Below, piece after piece: positions 8,433 to 17,107 of a stretch of 64,000 nt of DNA; within the stretch, counting starts at the first letter, position 1; each line of letters starts with the position of its first letter. Source of the stretch: UBA11650 sp963997925. GTDB taxonomy: Bacteria; Chloroflexota; Dehalococcoidia; Lucifugimonadales; UBA3495. Location: NCBI GenBank assembly GCA_963997925.1, contig CAXEOX010000002.1, positions 1 to 64,000 on the forward strand. The letters run 5' to 3'. Made by a program: the position numbers and the translations under genes. The notes beneath the pieces are model-generated. The model saw only the letters and a list, made by a program, of their open reading frames with translations, ran no database searches and was not told the origin of the DNA.

Positions 8433-9482
8433 ATGAAATTTGCTCTGTTTATCCTTGCCTCGTGGCTGGAGAAAGACGCCAGCGCCCAGAGCCGGATATA
8501 TGATGAAGCCTTGGAACAGGTCGAGTACGCCGAAGAGTTGGGCTTCGATTCGGTTTGGGTCGCGGAGCATCACTCCAGTAGGTACGGCATCTTCCCATCG
8601 CTGATGCCCATCCTCACTTACATGGCCGCTCGCACCAAGAAGATCCGCATCGGCGCCGGGGTCAGCGTTCTGCCCTTCCACAACCCCATACGCCTGGCGG
8701 AAGAGGCGGCCATGCTCGACGTGATGAGCAAGGGCCGCTTGGACTTCGGCGTGGGCCGGGGCTCGGCGGACTACGAGTACGGTAACTTCAAGGTGGACTT
8801 CGATTCTCGGGACGAGCGAACTCGGGAAGCGCTGGACATCATCTTGGGTCTGTGGACCACCCCCGAATTCAGCTACGACGGCAAATTCCATCAGATAGAG
8901 AACCTGACCATCGCGCCCACGACGCTGCAGCAACCCCACCCACCGGTCTTTCTCGCGGTGTCTCGAACCCCCGCCAGCATCGACATGGCCGTGGACCGGG
9001 ACCTGCCGATCCTCACCACCTTTTCCACGCCGGAGGCCCCTAACCTGGCGCTGTTCGAGCTTTACGCCGAACGATGCGCCGCCGCCGGAAAACCTCATAA
9101 TCTGGACCAAAGCCCCTTCTTCCGCTTCGTGCACGTCGCCGAGGACGAGAAGGTAGCCCGAGAGTACCCGCGCGACGCCCTGACTTGGTGCCGTGACATC
9201 GGCGGTTACCGCCGGACAATCACCCAGGGAGACGAGATTAACTGGGACTTGGACGATTGGGTAAGGACTCGGAAGGAAACGCCGGCCAGCTTTGAGTCGG
9301 AGGCGGAAACGACCACGTACTTCGGCACTCCGGACCAGTGCGTTGGGTGGATCCGAAATCTGGAACAGAACCACAACGTCGGCTACTTCGGGGCCAGCAT
9401 GTCCTTCGGCAGCATGGGTCATGCCGAGGTGATGAAGTCCATGGAACTCTTCGGCAAGGAAGTCATGCCCAAGTTCCGGTAG
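8433..9482 (+). CDS. LLM class flavin-dependent monooxygenase
   Basis: A second luciferase-like monooxygenase, of 349 residues. Family signatures are FDSVWVAEHHSSRYGIFPSLMPILTYMAARTKKIRIGAGVSVLPFHNPIRLAEEAAMLDVMSKGRLDFGVGRGS in the first third and FGTPDQCVGWIRNLEQNHNVGYF near the end, with a final KEVMPKFR shared with the other copies. A Shine-Dalgarno-like AGGAGG lies upstream of ATG 8433. A large molybdenum hydroxylase subunit follows 160 bases later on the same strand, with a repeat hairpin between them, so co-transcription is uncertain. Confidence 0.92.
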   Translation: MKFALFILASWLEKDASAQSRIYDEALEQVEYAEELGFDSVWVAEHHSSRYGIFPSLMPILTYMAARTKKIRIGAGVSVLPFHNPIRLAEEAAMLDVMSKGRLDFGVGRGSADYEYGNFKVDFDSRDERTREALDIILGLWTTPEFSYDGKFHQIENLTIAPTTLQQPHPPVFLAVSRTPASIDMAVDRDLPILTTFSTPEAPNLALFELYAERCAAAGKPHNLDQSPFFRFVHVAEDEKVAREYPRDALTWCRDIGGYRRTITQGDEINWDLDDWVRTRKETPASFESEAETTTYFGTPDQCVGWIRNLEQNHNVGYFGASMSFGSMGHAEVMKSMELFGKEVMPKFR

Positions 9483-9509
9483 GTGCTAAACTTGAGCGGT
9501 TAAACGGAT

Positions 9510-9582
9510 TCACCACAGAGATCACGGAGGGCACAGAGAAAAATAATAAAATCTCCGTGAACTCTGTGATTTCTGTGGTAAA
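9510..9582. repeat. CACAGAG-type inverted repeat (copy 1)
   Basis: Two arms rich in CACAGAG and CACGGAG words (left: ACCACAGAGATCACGGAGG; right: reverse complement near CTCCGTGAACTCTGTG...CTGTGG) enclose an AT-rich loop AAAAATAATAAAATC. A second member of the family lies at 29101-29170. It could fold into a long hairpin in the space between the LLM gene and the molybdenum hydroxylase gene. Confidence 0.65.
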
Positions 9583-9643
9583 AAACGCTGGTAGCAAACA
9601 CGCACCGATTCCCCCAACCACCTCCAACAAAAGGAGACCCGCC

Positions 9644-11953
9644 ATGGCCTATGTCGGACAGTCACTGAAGCGGTTTGAGGACCACCGGTTGTTAGCCGGA
9701 CGCGGTACTTACGTGGACGACATGAACCTGCCCGGCATGGTTCACGCCTTAATCCTGCGCAGCCCCCACGCCCATGCCAGGATCAGGTCCATCGATACGT
9801 CGGCGGCCAATCAAGTGCCCGGTGTGGTGTCGGTTTTCACTGCCGACGATCTGGGGGACGTGTTGGAGAACATGCCCACCAGGTCGAACGCCGGAGCCGA
9901 TTTCATGGCGCCGCCGCCCCATCCGATCCTGGCAAGAGATAAGGTTGGCTATGTGGGACAAGCGGTGGCCGTCGTCGTAGCCGAGAGTCCAGAAGCCGCT
10001 CGGGAAGGCATCGAACAGGTCATGGTGGATTACGAACCCTTGACCGTAGTGGTCGATTCGATGGAAGCCGTTAAGCCGGGGACGCCGGTGGTGCATCCCG
10101 AACTGGGCAGCAACGTTGTGTTACAGACCGTCAACGCCGGGGGCGACTTGGACGCTGCTTTCGCCCAAGCTGACCGGGTGGTCAGCGGCCAGTTTCATGT
10201 GCAGCGTCTGGCCCCGGCCCCCATGGAGCCCCGGGGATTGTTGGCCGATTACCAAGCGGGCGAAGACATGCTCACCGTCTGGGACTCCACTCAGCATCCC
10301 CACGAAATCAGGGAGCGCTTGGTCGAGTTGCTCCAACGCCCGGAGAGCAGCATCAGGGTAGTGGCTCCCGACGTTGGGGGAGGCTTCGGCGAAAAGGCCT
10401 GCTTCTTCCCGGAAGAGATTGCCATCCCCCACATCTCTATGGTGTTGGGACGTCCGGTCAAGTGGGTTGAGGATCGCCAAGAAAACATGCTGTCCTTCCA
10501 TGGAAGAGGGCACACCGTCGATGTGGAAGCGGCGGTGAAAAACGATGGCACATTGCTGGGTGTTAAGGTCAGCATCGTCGCGGACTTGGGTGCTTACTTC
10601 CTTATGTCAACTCCCACCGTCCCCGTGCTCACTACCCACCGTATCTCCGGTCCCTATCTGACCCCCGCGATGTCGGTGGAAGTGAAAGGCGTTGTCACCA
10701 ACAAGCCGCCCACCGGTTCTTACCGGGGCGCCGGCGGACCCGAAGCCGCCTACTGCATGGAGCGGACGATAGACCTGATTGCCGGCGAACTGGGTATGGA
10801 CCCAGTGGACGTACGCAAGAAGAACCTCATTCCATCGGACGCCTTTCCCTACGACACCCCCACCGGCATCACCTACGATTCGGGCGACTACGGGAAGGCG
10901 TTGGACCTAGCCCTTGAGATGTCCGATTACCAGGGTTGGCGGGAGAAGTCTCGGGAACAGGCCGACGCCGGAGCGCCCCTCATCGGCGTGGGAATCGCCA
11001 CGGTGGTAAAGGGCTCCGGGGCCAGGGTGATTCGACTCACCGACCACGCTCGAGTGATTATCGACGCATCGGGAAGCGTCACCGTACACACCGGGGTTTC
11101 GCCCCACGGACAGGGTACGGAAACAACCTTTGCCCAGATGACCGCCGACGTGCTGGGAATCGCTCCCAAGGATGTTCGAGTCAGGCATAGCGACACCGAC
11201 ATCCTGCCCCACGGTGGCGGCACTTCGGGCAGCCGGGGCCTTATCGCCGGAGGTAGCGCCCTGCAAGTTGTTCTTGACCAGGCCGTGGAGAAATTGGTGG
11301 CCATCGCTTCCCATCTGCTGGGATGTCCCGCAGAAGATATTGCCATGGAAGGCGGGCGGGCTTTCAATAAACAAAATCCGGATCAAGGAATCCCCTTCGC
11401 CGAAGTTGCCGCTGCGGCCTACGACGAAGAGAAGCTGCCGCCGGGGCAAGAACCGGCCCTAGATTTCGTGGGCAGCCACAGCCTGCCGAAGAGCCCCTAC
11501 GCCTTCGCCGCCCACATAGCGGTGGTGGAGGTGTCTCAGGAGAACGGCGTGGTGAAGATTCTCAAATACATCGGCGTTCACGACTCAGGCCGCATCATCA
11601 ACCCCATGCTGGCGGAAGGCCAGGCGCAAGGGGCCATCGCCCAAGGCATCGGCCAGGCGTTGTGGGAAGGGATGGAATACAGCTCCGACGGTCAGCCCTT
11701 GACCGGCAGCCTGATGGACTACGGGCTTCCCACCTTCGGGAACATGCCGGACATGGACCTGGACACGGTGGAAACCCTGTCGGAGTTGACGCCATGGGGT
11801 CTAAAAGGTATCGGTGAACTGCCAACCCTGGCCGCCCCTGTTGCCGTCGCCAACGCTGTCATGGACGCCCTTTCCGGCCTTGGCGTTCGCAACATCGACA
11901 CTCCCCTGACGCCGGAGAAAGTCTGGCAGGCCATGCAGGCGGCTCGTGGCTAA
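9644..11953 (+). CDS. Xanthine dehydrogenase/CoxL-type molybdopterin-binding large subunit
   Basis: This 769-residue catalytic subunit is of the xanthine oxidase family of molybdenum hydroxylases. It begins with the family pattern GQSLKRFEDHRLLAGRGTYVDD. It contains the molybdopterin segment GGGFGEKACFFPEE, the active-site loop SYRGAGG near residue 356 (close to AYRGAGR of CoxL form II, not the AYxCSFR of true CO dehydrogenase) and the catalytic-Glu motif KGIGELP near 722. ATG 9644 has AAGGAG eight bases upstream. The FAD (CoxM) and iron-sulphur (CoxS) partners are not adjacent, so it must pair with subunits encoded elsewhere or act differently. The substrate is unknown; CO oxidation is unlikely. 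Confidence 0.9.
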   Translation: MAYVGQSLKRFEDHRLLAGRGTYVDDMNLPGMVHALILRSPHAHARIRSIDTSAANQVPGVVSVFTADDLGDVLENMPTRSNAGADFMAPPPHPILARDKVGYVGQAVAVVVAESPEAAREGIEQVMVDYEPLTVVVDSMEAVKPGTPVVHPELGSNVVLQTVNAGGDLDAAFAQADRVVSGQFHVQRLAPAPMEPRGLLADYQAGEDMLTVWDSTQHPHEIRERLVELLQRPESSIRVVAPDVGGGFGEKACFFPEEIAIPHISMVLGRPVKWVEDRQENMLSFHGRGHTVDVEAAVKNDGTLLGVKVSIVADLGAYFLMSTPTVPVLTTHRISGPYLTPAMSVEVKGVVTNKPPTGSYRGAGGPEAAYCMERTIDLIAGELGMDPVDVRKKNLIPSDAFPYDTPTGITYDSGDYGKALDLALEMSDYQGWREKSREQADAGAPLIGVGIATVVKGSGARVIRLTDHARVIIDASGSVTVHTGVSPHGQGTETTFAQMTADVLGIAPKDVRVRHSDTDILPHGGGTSGSRGLIAGGSALQVVLDQAVEKLVAIASHLLGCPAEDIAMEGGRAFNKQNPDQGIPFAEVAAAAYDEEKLPPGQEPALDFVGSHSLPKSPYAFAAHIAVVEVSQENGVVKILKYIGVHDSGRIINPMLAEGQAQGAIAQGIGQALWEGMEYSSDGQPLTGSLMDYGLPTFGNMPDMDLDTVETLSELTPWGLKGIGELPTLAAPVAVANAVMDALSGLGVRNIDTPLTPEKVWQAMQAARG

Positions 11954-11997
11954 ATTGTCGAGATTGGAAGAAGTTAAACCTGACTGAGGCCGAAACC

Positions 11998-12218
11998 ATG
12001 AGCAAGCCATTTACGTGCCGTGAGTTGATGGGCATCTGCGACGAGATATTCTACGGCGATACCTTGATGGAAATCGTGCAAAAGGGCATGGAGCATATGG
12101 GGTCGGATGACGCCCACAAGGACCATATAGCGGGATTGGCAGGCGGTACCCGGAGACCCAGGAACAGTGGTTCGAAAGGATGCAGAAAGAGTTCGACGCC
12201 AAGCCTGACGACCAGTAA
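11998..12218 (+). pseudogene. DUF1059-like small protein gene with frameshift
   Basis: The first frame from ATG 11998 reads MSKPFTCRELMGICDEI and continues through FYGDTLMEIVQKGMEHMGSD, similar to DUF1059 small proteins (CRELG...CDF...G.T..E). After about 12133 that frame turns into low-complexity basic sequence. A different frame then gives RYPETQEQWFERMQKEF and ends at TAA 12216-12218. A one-base indel near 12130-12150 therefore splits a protein of about 72 residues. It may be a real mutation or a base-calling error. It lies between the molybdenum hydroxylase gene and an LLM gene on the same strand. Confidence 0.6.
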
Positions 12219-12263
12219 TCAAAGCTTGCCCCCGCGATTAGTCTTAGGGAAGGCCGTTATCTC

Positions 12264-13274
12264 ATGAAGTTTGGTATCTACAGTTCCATCGCCAATCCGC
12301 CTCGTGGCGAGGATTTGTCCCGGTGTGTTGACGAAGTTATCGAAGAGGCACAGTTGGCCGAGCAAGCTGGGTTCGACTCGTGTTTCTTCGGCGAACACCA
12401 TCAGGACAAGGACGGCTTCCTCCCGTCTCCGTTGATTGTTTGTACCGCCGTAGCCGCTTCCACGACCAAGTTGCGGGTGGGCACGTCGGTCATACTGCTG
12501 CCGTTGCACCACCCCGTCAAACTGGCCGAGGACGTGGTGACTTTGGATGTCGTATCCAAGGGCCGGGTCACCCTTGGGGTCGGCTTGGGCTACCAGCCCG
12601 CTGATTTCCGGGCGTTCGGCGTTTCTATGGAAGACCGGGTCGAGTTGTTTGAAGAAAAAGTGGAGATTCTGCGACGGTGTTGGTCCGGCCAAGAATTCTC
12701 ATTTGAAGGCAAGCACCACAACATCCAGAATCTGACAGTCCGGCCGGACACCGTTCAGACGCCGCATCCGCCGATCTGGATAGGAGCCGGAGCGCCGGTG
12801 AGCGCCAGGCGGGCCGGGACCATCGGCGACGCGATCGTTTCGACGCCCAGCACCACTTTGCAGAACACTTGCCGGGTGTTAGCGGAGTACCGGAGTGCCG
12901 CCGAAGCCGCTGGAAAAACGCCGCAAGTCACCATCATGCGGGACGCCTGGGTGGCCAACTCCCGGAAAGAAGCGGAAGAAGTCTACGGCCCCGAAGTTCT
13001 CGCAGCTTACCGGTACTACTGGCAGAACGGATTATCCGAGTTCAAGTCGATCAAAGACGAGTCGGAACTGAACCTGGAGAACATCGCCAAAGACCGCTTG
13101 ATTATGGGCGACCCAGAGGAATGCCTGACCGAGTTTCAACGATGGCAGTATGCGACGGGAGCCGATAGCTGCCTGTTGCGGCTACGCCACGCCCATTCGG
13201 GAGGACCATCCCACGCCCAAATCATGAAAACCATCGATCTGATCGGAGACCGAATAATCCCCTACTGCCATTGA
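12264..13274 (+). CDS. LLM class flavin-dependent monooxygenase
   Basis: A third luciferase-like monooxygenase, of 336 residues. It has FDSCFFGEHHQDKDGF, LRVGTSVILLPLHHPVKLAEDVVTLDVVSKGRVTLGVGLGYQ and HPPIWIGAGAPVSARRAG, all typical of the family barrel and flavin site. The C-terminal part (GADSCLLRLRHAHSGGPSHAQIMKTIDLIGDRIIPY) resembles the other copies. It follows the frameshifted DUF1059-like gene by 45 bases and may once have been co-transcribed with it and the molybdenum hydroxylase. The substrate is unknown. Confidence 0.92.
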   Translation: MKFGIYSSIANPPRGEDLSRCVDEVIEEAQLAEQAGFDSCFFGEHHQDKDGFLPSPLIVCTAVAASTTKLRVGTSVILLPLHHPVKLAEDVVTLDVVSKGRVTLGVGLGYQPADFRAFGVSMEDRVELFEEKVEILRRCWSGQEFSFEGKHHNIQNLTVRPDTVQTPHPPIWIGAGAPVSARRAGTIGDAIVSTPSTTLQNTCRVLAEYRSAAEAAGKTPQVTIMRDAWVANSRKEAEEVYGPEVLAAYRYYWQNGLSEFKSIKDESELNLENIAKDRLIMGDPEECLTEFQRWQYATGADSCLLRLRHAHSGGPSHAQIMKTIDLIGDRIIPYCH

Positions 13275-13302
13275 TACACCGGACGGTCAGGTGCTTTTCC
13301 AG

Positions 13303-13602
13303 CTAACTAGGCAGCCCGCCGACCGCTTCATCCATTGTTATAACCGGGTAAATGGTCGATGTGTTCCAAACCGCCAGGCCCAAGTCGACGGCCGCATCGT
13401 CAACCGCGTGGGCGTTGGGGGCGTCGACTAGGATGAAAGTCAGATGCGCCCCCTTGCTGATCCAACCACCCTGGAAAGTACATCCGTGGCTCTGTAGAAC
13501 TTGGGTCATCGTGGCATTCATCCGCACCACCCGGTCACGAATCTCGATCGAGACGCCAGGGCATACGTCGGGGGTGTGGGACAGTGACATCATGTACAAC
13601 AT
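13303..13602 (-). CDS. Small conserved-looking protein, unknown
   Basis: This 99-residue protein starts at ATG 13602 (MLYMMSLSHTPDVCPG). Its alternating strand-helix pattern, with GCTFQGGWISKGAHLTFILVDAPNAHAVDDAAVDLGL, fits a small ferredoxin-like (dimeric alpha/beta barrel) fold as in GYD or muconolactone-isomerase-like proteins. I cannot name the family. It is convergent with the LLM gene upstream. No partner suggests a role. Confidence 0.6.
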   Translation of the reverse strand: MLYMMSLSHTPDVCPGVSIEIRDRVVRMNATMTQVLQSHGCTFQGGWISKGAHLTFILVDAPNAHAVDDAAVDLGLAVWNTSTIYPVITMDEAVGGLPS

Positions 13603-13693
13603 TGGAGTTCATACCTCTTCAAGGAAATCTCTGGACAAACAGGCATGAATTATATACCTTGCTTGTATTGCTATAAGTTGAGACTTGGAAGCG

Positions 13694-13812
13694 TGGGGGC
13701 AACCCCCATCCCTTCGGCTGCGCTCAAGGCAGGCTCTAACCTTTGCCATTGACGGGGGAAGGGACCTGTTCTCTCCCACTTACGAAGGGGGAGAGTTAGA
13801 GAGGGGGTAACA
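13694..13812. repeat. C-rich dispersed intergenic repeat
   Basis: The stretch contains CAACCCCCATCCC, GAAGGGGGAGAGTTAGAG and GAGGGGGT blocks, which can pair into a hairpin. It belongs to the same CCCCCATCCTAACCTTCCCC-type family seen at 16737, 26030, 27203, 63347 and 63481. No coding signal is present in the surrounding 320-base gap. Confidence 0.6.
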
Positions 13813-13924
13813 CGGTTCTCGTCGAACCAGGTTAAATTAAGAGGGACAATTTCTTAAAAACACGTGAGATTCCTCACCTCCGCTACGCTACAGTTCGGAA
13901 TGCCAGAAAAATAAGGAGAATCAG

Positions 13925-14821
13925 ATGCCATACGCAAACATTAACGGAATAAACCTGTACTACGAAGACTACGGCACCGGACCGGCGGTCATGCTGACTC
14001 CTGGCGGACGCAACGACACCAACGGTTTGCGCCCCTTAGCAGCCCTTCTATCTCCCCATTGCCGGGTCATCCTTCATGACCGGCGCAACTGCGGGAAGTC
14101 AGATATCGCCATCGGCGGCGAGTTGTCGGAGCAGCATGCTTGGGGCGAAGAGATGGGCCTATTGTTGAAGCACATCGGCGCGGACCCGGCCTACCTTGCC
14201 GGCGGTTCGGCCGGATCCCGTACCTCCATCACTGTGGCGGTACGGCACCCGGAACTGATTAAGGGCATCTACGTGTGGGAGGTCAGCGGAGGCCCCACCA
14301 GCGGCGAGCTTATGTCTCCCGGCTATTACGGCCAGTACATCGACGCTGCGGAAAAGGGTGGGATGGCCGCCGTCGCCGAAACCGATTACTTCTCTCAGCG
14401 GATAAAAGACAACCCGTCCAACAATGACCGGTTGCTCTCCATGGACGTCCAGGAGTTCCTGTCGGTGATGCGCCGATGGCAGGCGGAGTTTGCCCGCCCC
14501 AACCCGGTGGGTGACCTGACCGAAGAGGAACTAAAGTCGGTCACTTGCCCCACCGTTCTGCTTGAGGGCAACACCCCCGACGATGTCCACCACAAATTGG
14601 CGGCGGAGAACGCCCATCGCCTGATGCCCAACACCGAGCTTCGTCCATCGGCGTGGACCCACGAAGAGTGGGACGTCATCGGCCAGCACGACCACACCTT
14701 CCCTGGCATCGCCGCCACCAACCGTTACTCCATGAAAGCGCCCTTCTACGCTGCCCAGATCCTGGAGTTCATCAACAAGGTCGAGGCCTCCCAACCCGAG
14801 GCTGCTCAGGTCGGCGACTAA
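13925..14821 (+). CDS. Alpha/beta hydrolase
   Basis: A 298-residue alpha/beta-fold hydrolase. It begins with the common strand pattern INGINLYYEDYGTGPAVMLTPGG, followed by VILHDRRNCGKSD and the nucleophile elbow LAGGSAGSRTS (Gly-x-Ser-x-Gly). The acid and His positions would lie in VLLEGNTPDDVH and the C-terminal EEWDVIGQHDHTFPG. AAGGAGAATCAG precedes ATG 13925. A flavoprotein gene follows 31 bases later, so the two are likely co-transcribed. The substrate is not predictable; esters, lactones or C-C bonds are all possible in this fold. Confidence 0.88.
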   Translation: MPYANINGINLYYEDYGTGPAVMLTPGGRNDTNGLRPLAALLSPHCRVILHDRRNCGKSDIAIGGELSEQHAWGEEMGLLLKHIGADPAYLAGGSAGSRTSITVAVRHPELIKGIYVWEVSGGPTSGELMSPGYYGQYIDAAEKGGMAAVAETDYFSQRIKDNPSNNDRLLSMDVQEFLSVMRRWQAEFARPNPVGDLTEEELKSVTCPTVLLEGNTPDDVHHKLAAENAHRLMPNTELRPSAWTHEEWDVIGQHDHTFPGIAATNRYSMKAPFYAAQILEFINKVEASQPEAAQVGD

Positions 14822-14852
14822 GTAGACTGTTCATTGGGAGGGAGGAAAGGTC

Positions 14853-16192
14853 ATGGCGCTCTCTGATGCCGATGCCAATAGCTTGATAATCGTCGGCGCC
14901 GGAGGGTGCGGCATGATGGCCGCCTTGGTGGCTGCCGGGAAGGGAATATCTGTTCTACTGCTGGAGAAGACGGACAAACCCGGTGGCAGCACTGCCTTCT
15001 CCTCCCGAGGAATCCGGGCCGGCGGGTCCAGGTTCCAACGAGCCTTGGACATCGAATACAGTCCGGAGCAGTATGCTCGAGACATCTTAGGAAGGAACAG
15101 CAACGAGAGCTACTTAGCGTCGACCCAACGTCTGGCCGAGGTTTCCGGACCGGTTGCCGACTTCTTGGCCGACGTTGCCCGCATCGATTTCAATGTCGGC
15201 GAGTTTCTTTTCGGTCACAGCGCCCGCCGCGCCCACTCTTGGGCGGAAGACAAACAATCTGCGACTTCCTGTGGGAGGCGGTTGAAAGAGAGTCTAAGAT
15301 TCAGGTCCGGTTCTCGACCTCAGTGCAGTCTTTTCAGCAAGAAAATGATGGGACGGTCACCGGCGTAGTGACGGACAGCGGTGTCCTCCCGGCGGCCAAA
15401 GTCATTCTGGCCAGCGGCGGCTTCGGCGCCAGCCAAGAACTCGTCTCCCAGTACATCCCAGCGTTGGTAGGTGTTCATTTCCCCGGTCACCATGGCAGCA
15501 CCGGCGAGGGTATCGGCATGGGTCTGTCGGCGGGAGCGGCCACCGAGAACATGGCCTCATTCCAGCCTTATCCCGCCCACATCGGTCCGGGGATGCGGTC
15601 GGTTTCTCCGGAAGTGATAATGGCAGGCGGCATCATGGTGAATCATCAAGGACAGCGTTTCGTTGATGAAACCAGGTACTCCGGCGGCCTCAGCAACGGG
15701 ATACTCCAACTGCCCGGCAAGCAGGCCTACGAGATTCTAGACCAGCGGCTATATGATTTGCTGCCCCACTATCTGGAAGAGTTCTTCATGGAGGGACTGC
15801 TGCACCAGGCCCCAACCCTCGGAGAACTGGCGGGCCAACTGGGCATCGCCGCTACCGGTCTGGAACAAACGGTGGAGGAATTCAATCAGTTGGCAGGCAC
15901 AGGTCCCGACCGAGTCGGCCGCACTCCGCCGGAATCCCTCCGTCCGCCTTTCTATGGCATCAAAGTTAAAGCCGCCCTCTACCACACCCAAGGCGGACTG
16001 AAAGTGAATACGGACGGACAAGTTCTGCGGGACGATGGGTCTATCATCCACAACCTATACGCCGGAGGCGGGGTTGCCACCGGAGTATCCGGGGCCGGGA
16101 TGGAAGGCTACCTCCCGGGAAACGGTCAGTTGGCCTCGCTAGGATTCGGCATGCTGGCTGCCGAGCACGCCGCCTCAGCTATCTTGGGGTAA
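14853..16192 (+). pseudogene. FAD-dependent oxidoreductase (fumarate reductase/ketosteroid dehydrogenase type), frameshifted
   Basis: The N-terminal frame from ATG 14853 encodes a dinucleotide-binding site (LIIVGAGGCGMMAALVAAGKGISVLLLEK) and GGSTAFSSRGIRAGGS, as in FAD_binding_2 flavoproteins. Near 15250-15262 the coding sense moves to another frame, which continues ICDFLWEAVERES, VILASGGFGAS, the substrate-domain stretch HHGSTGEGIGMGLSAGA and the C-terminal FAD segment NLYAGGGVATGVSGAG to the stop at 16192. Joined, the parts give about 446 residues, a normal length. A single indel therefore breaks an otherwise intact gene, so it is either a recent pseudogene or an assembly error. Confidence 0.8.
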
Positions 16193-16235
16193 ATCGTATC
16201 GGCGTTGCTCGTACGACTGCAGCTCAAGGCGGCTG

Positions 16236-16333
16236 ATGTCATTCCGATCCTTCGGCGGAAGGAGAGGAATCTCGGGATAGGTGGAGCGGTCCTGCCTGAG
16301 ATACTTCGCCGTTGCGGATGGCTCAGCATGACA
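16236..16333. repeat. TGTCATTCCG...ATGACA inverted repeat
   Basis: The left arm begins TGTCATTCCGATCCTTCGGC and the right arm ends GGATGGCTCAGCATGACA, so the ends TGTCAT and ATGACA are complementary. An internal GAGGAATCTCGGG block recalls a widespread class of intergenic repeats. It sits in the 204-base gap between the flavoprotein and a cupin gene. I found one clear copy here. Confidence 0.5.
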
Positions 16334-16396
16334 GTATCGGAGCGATCGCCATTTCGTCTAAACCAGCGAATCTAGCCCGGTTAACTTGGTGCCACA

Positions 16397-16675
16397 CTAC
16401 CCCAGAAGTTCAATCTCGGTGAACCGAATCTCCTGGTCGCTCAGGTTGAAGACGTTATGCGCAACACCCTTCTGTCTGGCGTAAGCGCCACCCATCTCCG
16501 TCGGAAATTTGGTGGAGTTGCCCGCAGCGTCCACGATCGTCAACTCACCACCCGTCAATGGGACTACCACGTAGTCGTATTCATGTATGTGATGTCCGGT
16601 GGATTCGCCGGGAAGTAACAATCTTTCGGTCACCCGCACCCGCTCCGTTTCCAACTTCCGTATCGCTTCGGTCAT
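16397..16675 (-). CDS. Cupin-domain protein
   Basis: A 92-residue single-domain cupin. Metal-binding positions are visible as TGHHIHEYDYVVVPLTGGEL (His-x-His with a following Glu/Asp), with a second motif around KGVAHNVFNLS. Small cupins of this type are often sugar- or acid-binding or dioxygenase-like, and the sequence does not say which. It is full length for a minimal cupin, starts at ATG 16675 and is not in an operon. Confidence 0.8.
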   Translation of the reverse strand: MTEAIRKLETERVRVTERLLLPGESTGHHIHEYDYVVVPLTGGELTIVDAAGNSTKFPTEMGGAYARQKGVAHNVFNLSDQEIRFTEIELLG

Positions 16676-16736
16676 GTCTAATCCCGTCCGACGTTAATTA
16701 AGAGATAGCGGCCAATGCTTGGGGGGCTCCAATGTT

Positions 16737-16775
16737 CTTTCCCCCTCGTTGGGGGAAGGTTAGGATGGGGGTGGT
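16737..16775. repeat. C-rich dispersed intergenic repeat
   Basis: CCCCCTCGTTGGGGG and GGAAGGTTAGGATGGGGGTG match the CCCCCATCCTAACCTTCCCC family in reverse orientation. It lies in the 432-base gap downstream of the PD-(D/E)XK gene. Confidence 0.65.
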
Positions 16776-16847
16776 GCGGTGTCAACATCAGCCACCGCCA
16801 ATGCGCCCAATCACGCTACACCAGTATCATTCCTGAACCCCGCCCCT

Positions 16848-16899
16848 AAGCCGGGTTTCGTAGATCCGCTTCATTGGTTAGTAATTGCTCCACCCATTA
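16848..16899 (+). repeat. 52-bp direct repeat A flanking nuclease gene
   Basis: This copy matches 18587-18638 at 47 of 52 bases, and the five differences are all transitions by eye. The shared core includes CATTGGTTAGTAATT and CTCCACCCATTA. The two copies bracket the nuclease gene 17108-18346 with a 1739-base offset. Between this copy and the gene the sequence is AT-rich and holds an inverted repeat TACATAT...ATATGTA at 17001-17031. Confidence 0.75.
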
Positions 16900-17107
16900 C
16901 GGCACCTAAAGTAAGTTGCGTTCTATGGTGATTTGCGTTAGGTGATAACGATTGATTGGTAGAAGCGATTGAATGGTATGGGAACATTTGAACGATCAGG
17001 TACATATATTTTGGGACGATTCTAATATGTATATTCGCACAAGGTACGGTGGACTCAATGGCGAAGATAATGCGGTAAGTGGTTGGCCCAGAGTAACTGG
17101 AGATGGC

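Noticed and set aside
8301..9422. Long minus-strand frame continuous with the RidA gene
   Set aside because: It lies antisense to the LLM monooxygenase 8433-9482, which shows clear family motifs. Only 7830-8300 matches RidA proteins.
9338..9643. Extended N-terminus of the molybdenum hydroxylase
   Set aside because: The extra 102 codons run through the end of the LLM gene and a repeat. Family similarity and a good AAGGAG begin at ATG 9644.
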